From NCBI GenBank assembly GCA_029948255.1, contig JALIZF010001695.1:372001-436000 (forward strand): a stretch of 64,000 nt of DNA. Reading direction: 5' to 3'. The stretch's first letter is position 1. Each line of letters starts with the position of its first letter. The notes under the pieces were generated by a model. It ran no database searches and was not told where the DNA came from. It worked only from the letters and a program-made list of their open reading frames with translations. This DNA comes from Telmatactis stephensoni (lineage: Eukaryota; Cnidaria; Anthozoa; Actiniaria; Isophelliidae). Positions 44,595 to 57,100 of the stretch are shown here, piece by piece. A program made the translations under genes and the position numbers.

Positions 44595-44660
<66 letters not shown>
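44594..44660. repeat. (AAT)n microsatellite between two LINE fragments
   Basis: About 22 AAT units, uninterrupted. It marks both the 3' end of the fragment at 43775 and the 5' junction of the fragment at 44661. Confidence 0.95.
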
Positions 44661-44662
<2 letters not shown>

Positions 44663-45136
44663 AACCATAAGCCAGAAAGGGTGCTAGAAAATGAACACGT
44701 AAAGGTTCTCTGGGATGTAAACATACAGACTGATCATGTCATTGAGAGCCGGAGACCTGACATAATCTTGCTAGACAAGGAGCTGAGAAAGTGTTTCATT
44801 GTGGACATTGCTTGTCCAGGCGATAGTAGGGTTGGCCAAAAAGAAATTGAGAAAATTCAAAAGTATGATGAGTTACGTAGGGAACTAAAGAAGCTTTGGA
44901 AATTGAGAGAAGTAAGGGTGATACCAATTGTGGTTGGAGCCTTGGGAGTTGTTTCAAGGGATTTGAAGAAATGGCTGAAAGAATTGAACGTCTGTAGTGG
45001 CATAGAGTTGTTGCAGAAAGCATGTTTGCTTGGTACTGCAAGGTTGATAAGGAAGGTTTTTGAGACCTAAGGCTGCTGGGTGCAGCTTGCTCTCAGAGAC
45101 ATATCACCGGTATTCCACCAAACCGAGATAACACGA
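44661..45136 (+). mobile_element. 5'-truncated LINE fragment, endonuclease end (family C)
   Basis: The frame is open immediately after the microsatellite: NHKPERVLENEHVKVLWDVN, QTDHVIESRRPDIILLDKEL, FIVDIACPGDSRVGQKE, KIQKYDELRREL, VRVIPIVVGALGVVSRDL, stop at 45068-45070. RRPDI, then D, then E..K..KY is the restriction-like endonuclease signature of R2/R4-type LINEs. It differs from the fragments on either side, so it is a distinct family. A short 3' UTR ends at (AAT)n. Confidence 0.8.

Positions 45137-45208
<72 letters not shown>
45137..45208. repeat. (AAT)n microsatellite
   Basis: About 24 AAT units shared as the 3' flank of the plus-strand fragment (44661-45136) and the 3' flank of the minus-strand fragment (45209-45830). 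Confidence 0.95.
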
Positions 45209-45209
<1 letters not shown>

Positions 45210-45829
45210 GAAACTTTATTCTATATTTATACAACAATTACAAATCTCTCTACTTACAGGCAATTTGCAATTGACTACTCAAGTGATACATGTATTTATA
45301 AATGTAAACGACAAAATGATTTAGAAAATATATATACATATATATATCAAAATTTCAATAAGTCTGGGTTATTCCATTCTTTGTTTCGACAGCAGAAAAG
45401 GTAATACGTTGATCTGATTGTAATGTTGATAATTCTTTTTACAATATAGTTTTGTTGTTTCTTGTCCTCTAGGCCAAGTTCATTTAACATTTCGATGTAA
45501 TCAGACGATTGATGGGAGAATACACCCAAAGTACTGATTGAAAGGTTTACAAATTTAACCTGCTGAAAATGATTCTTGTGGTCGATGACAGTCTCGTGAT
45601 ATTTACGTTGTTTCCGGTCTAAGTTGTTTTGTAGATTTGTTTCAAAGCCAACAGTTAATTCTAGAATATACAAGCACTTATTTGATATGGACAACACTAT
45701 GTCAGGACGCAAGCTGTCACCAGTTATGATAGAGGGGCTCGGGAAACCAGGAAGATCGACGTATAGAGTTGAGTTTTTGATGGATGGAAGACTATGAGCA
45801 GTGAAATTCAGGACAGAATCATGACGCCA

Positions 45830-45830
<1 letters not shown>
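45209..45830 (-). mobile_element. 5'-truncated LINE fragment, same family as 45951-49187
   Basis: On minus it reads WRHDSVLNFTAHSLPSIKNS, then SLRPDIVLSISNKCLYILEL, TVGFETNLQNNL, KYHETV, FVNLSISTLGVF, RSTYYLFCCRNKEW; stop at 45347-45349. It aligns residue for residue with the endonuclease end of the long copy (46127-46603). The 3' UTRs also match, and both copies end AATAAAGTTTCC directly against (ATT)n. The 5' end is also inside an (AAT)n tract. Confidence 0.85.
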
Positions 45831-45910
<80 letters not shown>

Positions 45911-45915
45911 TAATA

Positions 45916-45950
<35 letters not shown>
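45831..45950. repeat. (AAT)n microsatellite, ~120 bp, few interruptions
   Basis: AAT units with two single-base interruptions. It separates two tandem same-strand copies of the same LINE family. Confidence 0.95.
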
Positions 45951-45951
<1 letters not shown>

Positions 45952-48900
45952 GAAACTTTATTACACTTTTTCGCCTAACTACAATTGCAAATCTCGCTAC
46001 ATGTAGGTAATTTACAATTGGCTACTTGAATCGTATACAGATAATATCATTAAAATATATATATATATATAACACAAGATAATATACATAAAAATATAAC
46101 ACAATAAATCTGCTTGAATACTGGATCTAAAACTTCATCAGATCTGGATCAGACCAAGGTTTGTTTCTACAACAGAAAATATAGTAGGAAGATCTTATTG
46201 CCATCTTGGTGATGGTTTTGATAATATACTTCTGTTGTTTGCTATCAAAACTTAACTCCTCTAACATAGTTAAGAAACTGTCAGAGTCTTTAGCGAAAAC
46301 ACCAAGTGCACTAACAGACAGATTGACGAACACGGCTTTCTTGTGATATTGGCATAGATAATCAACTGTTTCTTTGTATTTTGTTCTTTTTCTAGATATA
46401 TTATTTTGAAGGTTTGACTCAAAGCCAACAGTCAGTTCGAGCACATACAGGCAGTCATTAGTAGTAGAAAGAATTAGATCAGGACGGTGCGAATCTCCAG
46501 ACAAAGTTGATGGACTAATAAAGCCAGGTATATCAGCGTATAGGGAGGAACCATTAACAGCTTGTAGAGTAGTAGCAATGAAGTGAAGAATGGAGTCGTG
46601 CCTTCAGGTGAAACGACCTTGGTCAAGATAAGATTTACACCCAGCTATTACATGGAGGAGTGATTCGGGCTTTAAACAGAACGAGCAATCAGAAGTAGGA
46701 GATAGACCCCACTTTGAGAGATTTTTTCGTGTTGGTAAAGTGTTATTGATATAGCGTATGGTAAAATTGAAAATATTCTTAGGTAAACTGGATTGAGCCG
46801 AGGACCAAATGTTACTAAGTTTCATCAGAGAGTTAGCCAAAACATTAGAAAGAAAGGACCCTTGTGAGACTAGATGATTTCGCAGTTTACACTCTTGATC
46901 AGCATGAAAATCTTTGATGACTTCTTTGGTACTTTTATAGACATCATACTGAACATTAGTGTGGCTGCTAGACGATTTCCAGAGATGGCGCACTGATTCA
47001 TTAGGTGAAAATTTTAACGCTTTGCGTAAAACTGTTTGACATTGTGTGAATTTAACAGAAGGAGGACAGATCTCTAAACCAAATTTATTACGAGGTAAGA
47101 AGACATTGCTTAAGGTGCCAGAGATAGGCAGCTCTAACCACTTCCGGACATATTTAGCTACAGCATTATCAATGTTTTCTGTTACCCAGGTTTTTGACAA
47201 ATCAGCAATAGTGAAGTGCCATGAAAGTTTAGACAGGACGTATCTACCATATAGAAGCAATTTATTTTTGGGATGAAGAGGTTTAGCGTCAATTTCTGTC
47301 ATCAGATCGTTAACGAGGCTACTTAGTTCAGCTTTATGCGTTAGACCAGACATTTCAAAGTCAAAGTATCTTCCTAAATATTTAAAACTCTCTCCAATCT
47401 TGACACAAGGAACAGAAATATTATTGATGAGTAACTTAGGAAGAACTTGAACGGACTTGGTGAGGGCTTTCTTAATACCAAACGTGACACATTTATCAAC
47501 ACGTATTATCATATTAGACCATTGGCACCACAGAGTGAAACGATTTAAGAGGTGTTGATTCTCTTGTTCTTGACCAGTGATAACCGCAGCGTCGTCGGCA
47601 AATTGGAACCAGTGAATAGGATTAAGGAGCTGGAAGGAGAAACCAAATTGACGGTATTTTGGAGCTTTGATGTGATTGATAAAGGTATTAAAGCACATAT
47701 TGAAAAGGAGTGGGCTAAGACAGTCGCCTTGAAGTACACCACGACCAACGGTAATGAAGGGGGTAGAAAAATCTGGAGTGATAATTGATGTTTGAAAGTT
47801 AGTGTATAAGCTTTGTATGATGTTATTGATGTGATCTGGGATGTGATGGTATCTAAGGATTGTCTGTATTAAGCTGTGATGAACTTCACCGAAGGCATTT
47901 TTCAGGTCAAGGAGTGTGATGATGACAGACCGTTGTTTTGAGCGAGCTTTGTTAATTACATCAGCCATCTGAGCAGTATGTTCCAAAGTTCCAGAAAGAT
48001 TTGGTGTAAATCCTTTTTGGATGTCTTGGTTAATGAAGTTATTTTTAGCGAGAAAAAAGAAAATGGCGTTACGAAGACAAGATGTGAAGATTTTTAAAGG
48101 GATAGATTCCAGTGTAATAGGACGAAAGTTTGAAGGGACATCTGTACTGTCTTTCTTGTGGATTAAGATTGTACAAGCTTTCTTCCATTCGGTTGGGACA
48201 GTTCCAGATAACCATACTTCATGAATGATTTTTGTGAGATGAGTTCGTAAGAAAGGACATCGTTTGAAACATATAATGGAGATTTGGTCAAGAGGACAAG
48301 GAGAACCAGAAGCTTTAATTTTTCGGATGATATTAGTAACTTGTTCATAAGTAGGAGGAGTGAGGTCAAACAGATTTTGTGGTTCAGCTAGACTAGGAAT
48401 CCAATTGGGAATAACAAACAGTTGATTTGGGTTGGCTGAGGTAAGAACTTTCGTGAAGTAGGACAGGCAGTCTGACATGGTAAATGATGGGAGTTCAGAG
48501 ACTTTTTTATTCATAACATTCTTGACATATCCCCAGAAATTCTTACCAATGTAGCTATCATGATCAAATGATTTCCTATTGTCTTGATTGAAATTTAGGT
48601 AGTTGCCATTACGGAGTTTGTCACGCAAGAGACGCGAAACATATTTAATTTCATGAAGGTCACCGTTTGTATTTTTGAGATGTTTCAATAATTTCTTTAG
48701 TTCCTTAGCTGTATGATCTTTGTATTTGTTAACCAGGTTTTTGTCGAAGGGCTTCTTGACATGACCAAAATTATCACAGAAATAGTTATAAATCGTTTCA
48801 TTTAATTGTTTGATGATCAAATTCAAATCTTGAGAGCTCATTGGTGGATTGAACTGGAGTATAGATTTAAAATAATCATTGGCCGTTGACCATTCTAAAT

Positions 48901-49187
48901 CACTTTTTGGTAGATTTATTCCTTGCTTTAAAGTCGGCGAGGTTCCATCATTAGTTAACATAGAAATATCGTAACCAACATTTTGAGTAGAATCATCAGA
49001 CGAATTATCAATAAACTGATCTTGTAAGTCAGAAATTAATTCTTCATTTAAACCGTTGATGACCCTACAACTTCGTTGGTGCATTTTAAGACCACGCTTG
49101 CCTTTACATGACTTGCCACAGCAACATCTCACACGATCAGTATTAGAAGCAGTAGTTGTAGATGATTGAATAACTGGCTCTGGATTA
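45951..49187 (-). mobile_element. Near-complete R2/R4 (Dong)-like LINE, minus strand, in (AAT)n target
   Basis: Single-ORF LINE of ~3.2 kb with N-terminal C2H2-type zinc finger, reverse transcriptase, CCHC knuckle and restriction-like endonuclease. Both ends abut (AAT)n. R4-clade Dong of silkworm is known to insert in TAA repeats, and the domain order and target fit that group. The 3' end is AATAAAGTTTCC|(ATT)n, identical to the truncated copy. The coding part is described separately. The 5' end may be truncated: no ATG precedes the zinc finger between the microsatellite and residue LKM. Confidence 0.85.
46127..49187 (-). pseudogene. LINE ORF: zinc finger, reverse transcriptase, endonuclease; one nonsense codon
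   Basis: Reads from the microsatellite through CCCGKSCKGKRGLKMHQRSC (C2H2 finger) to RT motifs KKACTILIHKKDSTDVPSNF/RPITLES, LLDLKNAFGEV (motif A), GVLQGDCLSPLLFN (B), FQFADDAAVI (C, FADD) and FKYLG (D/E). A CCHC knuckle follows (CSFCLKPESLLHVIAGC). At 46604-46606 the frame meets TGA between GRFT and RHDSIL; the sister copy has Trp there (WRHDS), so this is a Trp-to-stop change. Downstream, in the same frame, are HRPDLILSTTNDCLYVLELT, VGFESNL, RTKYKETV and the stop at 46127. Reverse transcription competence of the truncated product is unknown. Confidence 0.85.
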
Positions 49188-49222
<35 letters not shown>

Positions 49223-49224
49223 CG
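49188..49224. repeat. (AAT)n microsatellite at the 5' end of the LINE
   Basis: About 12 AAT units directly before the LINE's coding frame (minus strand). Confidence 0.9.
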
Positions 49225-49582
49225 TACTATAATGACCTAGACAAAGAACTGAATATGTTATTTGGTTCAAAAGTAGCAAGGTTAACAATTGAACGTTCCC
49301 AGAAATGGGTTATTTCACAGAATTGTGAAATTGTTAAGAGATTTTCGTGCGTGTAATTATGTAAACGCATGATTATACAGATATAATAGTTGAAAGAATT
49401 TTAGCTTCATAAGATATTTTTAAGGACGTGAATAATGAAAAATTTAGCATTTTTTTTTTTTTTTTTTAAGAATATGATTTACGTGTACATTTAGATATCC
49501 TGTATTTAAATCCACATTGCCTAGGCTGTGCCCGCAATGATGTCGACATATATATTGAACTATTTTACCAATAAAGTCTACC
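49225..49582. other. AT-rich spacer between microsatellites, no gene seen
   Basis: Contains a T-tract (49,450-49,467) and AT-rich sequence. It ends with ACCAATAAAGTCTACCAT just before the next (AAT)n; the AATAAAG...CCAT shape resembles a LINE 3' end, so it may be the tail of another plus-strand insertion. Confidence 0.45.
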
Positions 49583-49687
<105 letters not shown>

Positions 49688-49849
49688 TATTAATCTTTAG
49701 CCAGGGTAGACCCGTCAGCTAAAGCTGGTATCAAAGGGTGCCCTGGTAAACTAATATAACAAAATAATAAAACAAACTAAAACTAGACGCCATACACTGG
49801 ACGAAAAAATGGATTTACAGCATGAGTAAAGCTGATGCAAAACTGTAGT

Positions 49850-50180
49850 AAATACCGTATTTGCTCGTATTTTTACACATTTGCTCAAATGCAAACTTTG
49901 TGTTTGGCTTTATATTTACTGCACCAGGGCAGTTGGTGAATGCCGCTTTCACCTAAGTAGTAAACACTGTAGCAAATGTATAGCAAATTTGCAAGTTTGG
50001 CAATGTTTGCCACGGTAGCAAATGTGTAGTAAATATGAAGTTTGATTTCGAGTTTGCTGTGAGAGCAAATGTAACAGCAAATTTGGCAATGTTTGTAACG
50101 GTAGTAAATGTCAAGTAAATATTGAATTTGCCTTTGATTTTGCTGTGAGAGCAAACGCAGCGCAAACTTGAGATTTAATT
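49850..50180. repeat. Left subterminal repeat zone of the CACTA-like element
   Basis: Repeated words such as AGCAAATGT, AGCAAATTTG and GGCAATGTTTG in tandem at ~60-70 bp spacing. ORFs here are artefacts of the repetition. Confidence 0.7.
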
Positions 50181-51711
50181 GCGCTCCAATTATAGTATAT
50201 TTATCGTTGTGCAAGCCATTGTAAACATGATCAAACTAAATTGCTCTTTGAAAAGTATAATTTCTAGATTTGCGTGTACGCTGTTTGATACATCGCGCTA
50301 TCGCATAACATGGAAGCTAAACGTGCGTTATTGCGTCAGGACGATATAATACTCATAGAATCAAACTTTTATTAGGAAATATTCAGTATATATACACACA
50401 TCTTTAAAATGCATTTAATTGAAAATTATGACTTTCAAAATCAATCTAATAAATCACCTATGGATATACATCTAAATCCCTCTTTCATTTCAACCTTTGA
50501 TCCTTTAATAAGATTTTTCAAATTTCAATTCATTTCAATCTAAATCAAGTATGCTAAAATTCAACTTTGAAATTACTATCTATTTTAATATCTAAAACCC
50601 TCTTATATATGTTTTAATAATTCTATAATGGGACTTCTCAAATGAAATCCAATCCAATCAGCATTGCTGGATTATAAGTTTGATAATATACACTCTAATT
50701 CCCTTGTGTTATTTTGGCATCTCACTATTTCACTTTTAACAAACTAATACACTAGCTAATTTTGGAACCAGTATCTGACATGATAGTTTGTTTAGCTCTC
50801 TGAAGAGATCTTGTTATTTAATTTATATTTGAAATGTTTTCAAGGAGAGAAAGATTAATTAGCTACAAGGCAATACAAGTTTCTTCAAAAGTCAGTACAT
50901 TTGTACATGAATCCAATAACAAGGTCTGAATACTTTATGACCCAAACATAAATAATACCATGGTTACATCTCACTCAATGTCAGACTTGACTGTACATAG
51001 TATATTCTTTTTAGTTTTGGTAACAGCCTGTGGTAATCACGAAGTAAACATCAATGACCCAGGAAGGTGTGATTGGACAATACAAATACTTTAGCTTTCA
51101 ACAACTTCCACAGTTTTTTGCTTACAATTTTGAATAACTTATCCAACATCGAGGCGGACATTGAGCAACATACTGACCATTAACTTGTTTATTGCTTAAC
51201 TAAGCTCACTTCAAATCTCATACGAAAATAAGTAACCTAACTTAGGACTGTGATCAAAATCCAAACTGCAAGTTCATTGAAGAGCCTCATCCAAAAAGAC
51301 ATACTTATTATGTTCTTATTGATTTGAGCTCAGCTTAGGAGAATACTGACTAAGATCAAATTAATCACACATCACTTAAGCCAGTGTTCTTGTATTGACC
51401 TCTTTCAGTTTTTCACAAAGAGAAAATATTTTTACCTTGACAATTATAATTTTACTTTCTAAAAAGAATGGTGTAAGAGTCAGCTCAAAATAATAATCTA
51501 ATGACATTAACTGAATAATATTTATGACAGGAGGAAAATGATTTTGAGTACCAGCTGATATTGTGCTAGTCTGTTTGCAATAATTGTCCAACATCAGTAA
51601 CACTCTGTAATGAGAAAGTAAAAGAATCATTACTAGTCTGCAACATATAGCACAATATAGTCTGCAGGCCTGTGCTCTTACAGCAGTGCCTGAGAACAGC
51701 CTTGATTTGGT
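50181..51711. other. Interior of the CACTA-like element, left part; no gene seen
   Basis: AT-rich, non-repetitive. Short ORFs only (for example 51376-51630 minus), without recognisable motifs or paired splice sites that I could support. Confidence 0.5.
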
Positions 51712-51994
51712 TTAAAGTGGGACGACGATCAAATTTGAACCGTTTAGAAGGCGATTTTTCCGATTAAAAATGATAATAATACCTTCGTAAACTGTAAATC
51801 TGACGTTTAATAAAAATTGGTAAAAAAATAATACCTAAACTTTTGAGTTGAATTTCCTCTGAAAGCTGTCCGCCATTAATCCGTCTTGGCTTCTACGAGC
51901 CCGCGATCATTTGACACCCGTGACGTCAGTTACTCAACAACTGGGTTCGAATTCATGATAAAGACTGTGAAATTTTATTGATTACGGCGGGAAA

Positions 51995-53938
51995 ATGTCG
52001 AATTTCAAAGATGCTCTCCCAGAAAATGATACTGATTCTTCTGATACGTCTTCGGAGAGTTCCTACCACTCAGCAGACAGCTCATTTTTCCCATACGATC
52101 CTGATATAGAGCCGATTGCTAATGATGAAGAGGCCGCCAATTACGCTCAACAACTTTCTATCGAAGAAGAAGAAGAGCAAGTATTGCTGAGTCGTTACTC
52201 AGGAGAATGCGGTGTTGAAGAATGGTAAGTGAGAATATTTTAAAGTCGAAATACTAAGTATTGGCATGATTTTTGTTTCCAGGGTTAGATTATTTCTGAA
52301 TACTGCAGATAAATAAACCACTAGCTAGCTGCCGACTCGTAACTGAATAAATACTCCTTTACACAACCGTTGTATCGTCTATATATATCTGTTGTCTTAT
52401 TTTTGAACTAAAACCAAAGTTCCTCTTGTTATGCAGCTAGAACCACCAGTGAAGTCCAGTTCAGCTTCGATTCGTTCCTTGACAGTAATATTCTTTCACG
52501 ATCATTTCACTTCAATGCAGTGTTTGCATTTTAGAAACCGTTTGTTTTACTCTCTGCAAGTAGAGGGATTTTTTTTCTCAATCTCCTACGATTGATAAAT
52601 CTCTCTCTGCTCGCAGGGTAAGTGTTTTTCAGTCTTTATTCACAAATACACAACCGTTTATTACCACTAAGTTAATTTTAATTACTTTCATCTTTATATT
52701 CGATTGCATGTCTCAATGTCTAATTTATTCAGCAAGCTAAATATCTCATGAGATCTATAGATTCAAGAGCATTGTTTATCTATAATTATTGCCAAAATAT
52801 ATCTCAAGTCCTTCTGAACCTCAAAGGTATCAATAAAGTATATTCTGGTGTTGAAAGGGCTTATTTATGAATTACATCTCATTAGATATTTGTCAATACC
52901 TGCATAAATGTATAGGCAACCTTTCTGCAAGTGAGTGCTGTACATGAATATAAAGTAAAAGCTATATTCTTGTGGTCTAGTAAATTGCAACAAGCCTTTG
53001 ATTTGATTTGTTTTGTTGTTGTTGATTGTGGTGTTGTCAATCTTTATTCACATCGATTCATCTGTTGTTAGTTTGAGTACACAACATATATCTGTGAAAA
53101 CATCCAGATACATTAAAACTGCTAAATGCACTGCTGTGCTCCAGTGATACCCACTAGTTTGTACAAAATATTTTAATTAGACAATACATATTTAGTTCTG
53201 TTTCATGGACATTATATAGAGTGCCCTCTATTTGATGGTTGATATAAAGGGTATAGTGGTGAGATGTCTGAATACCTTATGTTCTCTCTTTGTGTTTAAG
53301 GTGTAAATGTTCCAAATGCTCTTTAGAATTGGTGATCAAACCAGAGGAGTGCAGATGCTGCAATGATTTCGACAGATGCACTGAGAAACTAGAAGAAGTT
53401 GACATTGACGATGGTTGTATCACTGATCATCCAGCATTCAATAACATATGCCTCGATGTATGGGTGTTAGAAGTAGCTGGAATAGGCTTGAAAACTAAGG
53501 CCAACAAGTCTTACACGGCCAAGCTAGATAATACTGGACAAAACCAAGCCAATTCAGAGTAAGTTCAGTTTAGATTATTGTTGATTAAAGTGTTTGCTAG
53601 AGTGCAAGCCCTATAATCTGGTACACATTCAAGTACTTACTAATTAGCACCTAAGTAATCTACTCTTCCACTTTTCCCTTTACTGGCTCACATTGTCCAT
53701 ATTTTGCTTTAGATATTACAGATCTGTTGCATATCGACAGTTCATACGTTTGGTATGGGAATATGTTGGTGCTGGCAAAAGAATACCTTTGCCATGTTGT
53801 GTATACAACAAGATAAGACAGAAATTTCCTGATGAGGATAACCACTACACTGGCTATGAAGAGGAGGAAGAGGATGTCAGCAGTGATTATGGTGACAATG
53901 ATGATGATGACACTAATGTGGAAATGGACGAAAATTGA
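51995..53938 (+). CDS. Stand-alone P2X7-receptor ballast-domain (P2XR C-terminal-like) protein, 237 aa
   Basis: Three exons, 51995-52224, 53301-53558 and 53713-53938, join in phase. The N-terminus is acidic and Ser-rich (TDSSDTSSESSYHSADSS), with QQLSIEEEEEQ before WCKCSKCSLEL. The core has the Zn-binding Cys pattern and landmarks of the P2X7 cytoplasmic ballast: WCKCSKC, EECRCCNDF, GCITDHPAFNNICLDVWVL, then RSVAYRQFIRLVWEYVG, RIPLPCCVYNKIRQKFPD and YTGYE. It ends in an acidic Asp/Glu run (DDDDTNVEMDEN). There is no P2X channel domain and no membrane segment. In vertebrates this domain binds zinc and nucleotide on the P2X7 channel; its role here is unknown (DNA/chromatin or transposase partner are inferences). 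Start chosen as the first ATG with continuous reading to the donor GTAAGT. Confidence 0.9.
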
Positions 53939-54106
53939 TGTAAAACTATTTTTAATTTATTGATAACTTATTTTTATGTAATTGTTGCTTTACTTTAAAA
54001 CACAAACTCTAAAACTGATACAAAAAAGCACAACAATGCCTGCTGTGTGAACTCTAGTTCTTAACACATAGCAGTAGAGTTACAACTTAAGTAATTCCTA
54101 GGAAAG

Positions 54107-57100
54107 TTATTCATTCTGGGGATTGCTGCTGCATTGCCCCTTCTTGTGCCCTTTGCGGGGCAGTCCACATTTTCTCCAACAAGGTGCCTTCCGGGTTTTG
54201 CTTGTGTTGCTTGTTGTGCCCTGAATCATGGCTTGCAATTCAGAATCTAAGAAATTCAGAATATATTATCAAGCACAATTTTACTTGAAACTATAAAGGG
54301 ACCTTTGGAAGTCAAGAAAAATATACACTAGGTGTATTATTGTGGTGTTTATGTGTTTTAGATTTCAATGACAGATGTTATACCTGTACATGTTGGAGCA
54401 CAAATAGTCGTTTTCATCTTCTTCCTTGCTTCATATTTGGATTTAGCCTCTTCCTTGCTTTCCTTTTCATCAAGCATAGTGTGTAGGTCATCAGGGATGT
54501 CTTGCTTTAGTTCATTTGCAAGAGATTTTAGGTCAGCCCTCGGAGTTGAGATCATAGTAGCATAGATTTCATCTACATAATCTGCAAAGTGAACAGTCAA
54601 TTAAATGTACAATTAAGTGTTCATATGGATTATGAATTTAAATAATTCAGCTTCAGTTACCATAATTCTGGTCAACTTTTAATTCCCTCACTGTAGCATC
54701 GCCACCTTTAAACTTTGGATAATCCACTGTAAGTTTATTTTTCCCATGAACATCAACTTTACTATCTCTTTTCATGTTGTTATTGAAATGTAAGGCAGAG
54801 AGAATAGTCCTAATAATAATTTAATAACAATAATAATAATGATGGTGATGATAATTATAAACTGATTTCATCATCAATTCAATTTTAAAACACTCTTATG
54901 TTATTACCTGCTGTACATCCCCAAATATGAAAAGGCCAGCATTTTAGGGGCAAACTGGTTGATAACGGAATGATAGCCCTCTAATGCACTTGTCTGGGCA
55001 ATTGGAGATGCCTTTTTTATTGCCTTCACTAGTGTTTTATTAGTAAGTGCATCACACAGTTTCCAGTATGCTTCTGATCCTGGTTTGTTATAATAGCAAA
55101 AATAAGCTTAGGAAGTCAACTACAGTAGAGTTCAAATACTAAATGTATTGAAAATACAATGTAGTTGCTATGCTAGTAGAAAATAGCACCAGTGGATAAA
55201 AACACTTGATCTTACATGTTCAGGGGTTTCAACTACGTATACTTGGAAAAATTGAATTGATTGTCACCTAATTAACAATTTCACTCACCACAGGAAACCT
55301 GAAATAAATTCAAGGAACCCAGGATAGGGAAATATGGGTATCAAAGCTCACACAGCTCTCTGGAAAAGTGAGTCCTGTAAAAATGAAATAGGGAAATCAA
55401 AGGAACTACTATCAAAAACACTTGCTCTCTTATTTAATTAATTATCTTTTGAAATACTTTTATTTTCATCAGAAAATTTGAAAGGGAACATTGTTGTTTG
55501 AATTTTTAAAAGATCTCACTTTCCCAGCATGCTTTGTGCTAGAATTTCAAGCTCATGCACTATTGTTGCGCTGTTATTTTTTGTGTTTGAATGATAATGC
55601 TATTGACTTATTTGGAGGTTACCTTTAGTTAACCACAGACGAGGAATGGTGATTGCTGCATGAGCACACTTGTTAAAGAGTTTGTTGGGAATGTCCTTGT
55701 GCACATTGATGATGTGGTGTAGGAATGCATGGAATTTTGCTATAATGACATTTTCAAGCTTGGGTTGAGTGGAGGTGACAGACCAGTAAAAATGACGAAC
55801 ACATGCTTTCCTCCATCTTCCAATAGCCTCACAGCCTTTCTCCTTACTTAGTTTGATAAGAGTTTTTTGGATTTCTAAAAAAAGAGGCTAATGTTGGTTA
55901 TAGAGAAACAGTAAATAATTTTGAAAAGCATTCCAGAAATAAAAATGTAAGCAAACAAACAAATTGAATATGTACTTTTTCCAATATGCCATAAGTCAAA
56001 GAAATGGTCTATGACTGGCTTTCCCAATGCTTTGCATTTTTTAGGACATTCTACTCTCATCCACTTTGCAATGCTTTTGTGACGATCTGATATGAATGTC
56101 TTGATGATTATGTCTGTGGCAAGTAAGAATGTGAATGCCTTTTGATGGGCATCAAACTCCATATTAGTAGAGCTTCCACACTGATTAGCCTAATAACAAA
56201 AGAAAGGAAACTTGACAATACATCATTTACATAAACAGAAATCTTTTCACTTATCATTTTCATTCATGTCAACTTTCAAGTGATTTTACCACATTTTTGA
56301 TTAACTTACAAATGTATCATAGTATAAAGAAGTAAAGCATTTGGGCCTTTGCAAGAACAGACCATGTACCCATGTCAATCTAAAGACTTTGCTCAGTGAG
56401 GGGGAAAAACTATCAAGAATATATAACCACAGTAAGATTTAGTAACTCATACAGATTTTCAAGTCTCAAGCAATAGCATTGTAACATGTTACATTCAGGT
56501 TTTAGCTTATATATAGCTGCATAAGCCCTATTTTGATAATAAGAAGCAAAAACCTTACAAATAATTTGTCAGGTTTTTAAGCAAAATTGGGCTTATACAG
56601 CTACAAGCTAAAACCTGAATATAACATGCTACATTAAAGAAAATTCCTATTTAGCTAAGTGAGGATGCCAGCTAGGAAAGTATAGGCATATCTTCTTTCC
56701 TGGGATCCTCACTTAGCTAAATAGGAAGTTCTTTTATTAACACGGTCATGACCAGGTTCTCAGGTCAAGATGCCTTACTACATGTATATTAAAATCAACT
56801 TGCTTTAAATTTGCCCTACATTTACCTGCACAAGTACAATATGAATAATCAATCCAACTGTACAACAAAATATGCTGTAAGTTCCATATTTAGCTGAATG
56901 ACCCATCGAGTCATGTCTTCCATCCCCAGCTATCACAACTTCTTTGTCTTTCAATGAATCAATAATTTTTTGTTGATATGTTCTCCAAAACTTGACAATA
57001 GTTGGGACAAGAATGTGCCTTTGATGATAATAGTAAGTTGGATGATGATAGATGAGAAGACCCATATGACGAAATACCAGCATTACTTTTTTGACAGAAG

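Noticed and set aside
45951..49187. rDNA-specific R2 element
   Set aside because: Flanks are (AAT)n, not 28S rDNA; target and layout fit R4/Dong-like elements better.
51995..53938. Full P2X7 receptor gene
   Set aside because: No P2X channel domain or membrane segments precede the ballast domain, and the gene is bounded by transposon ends.
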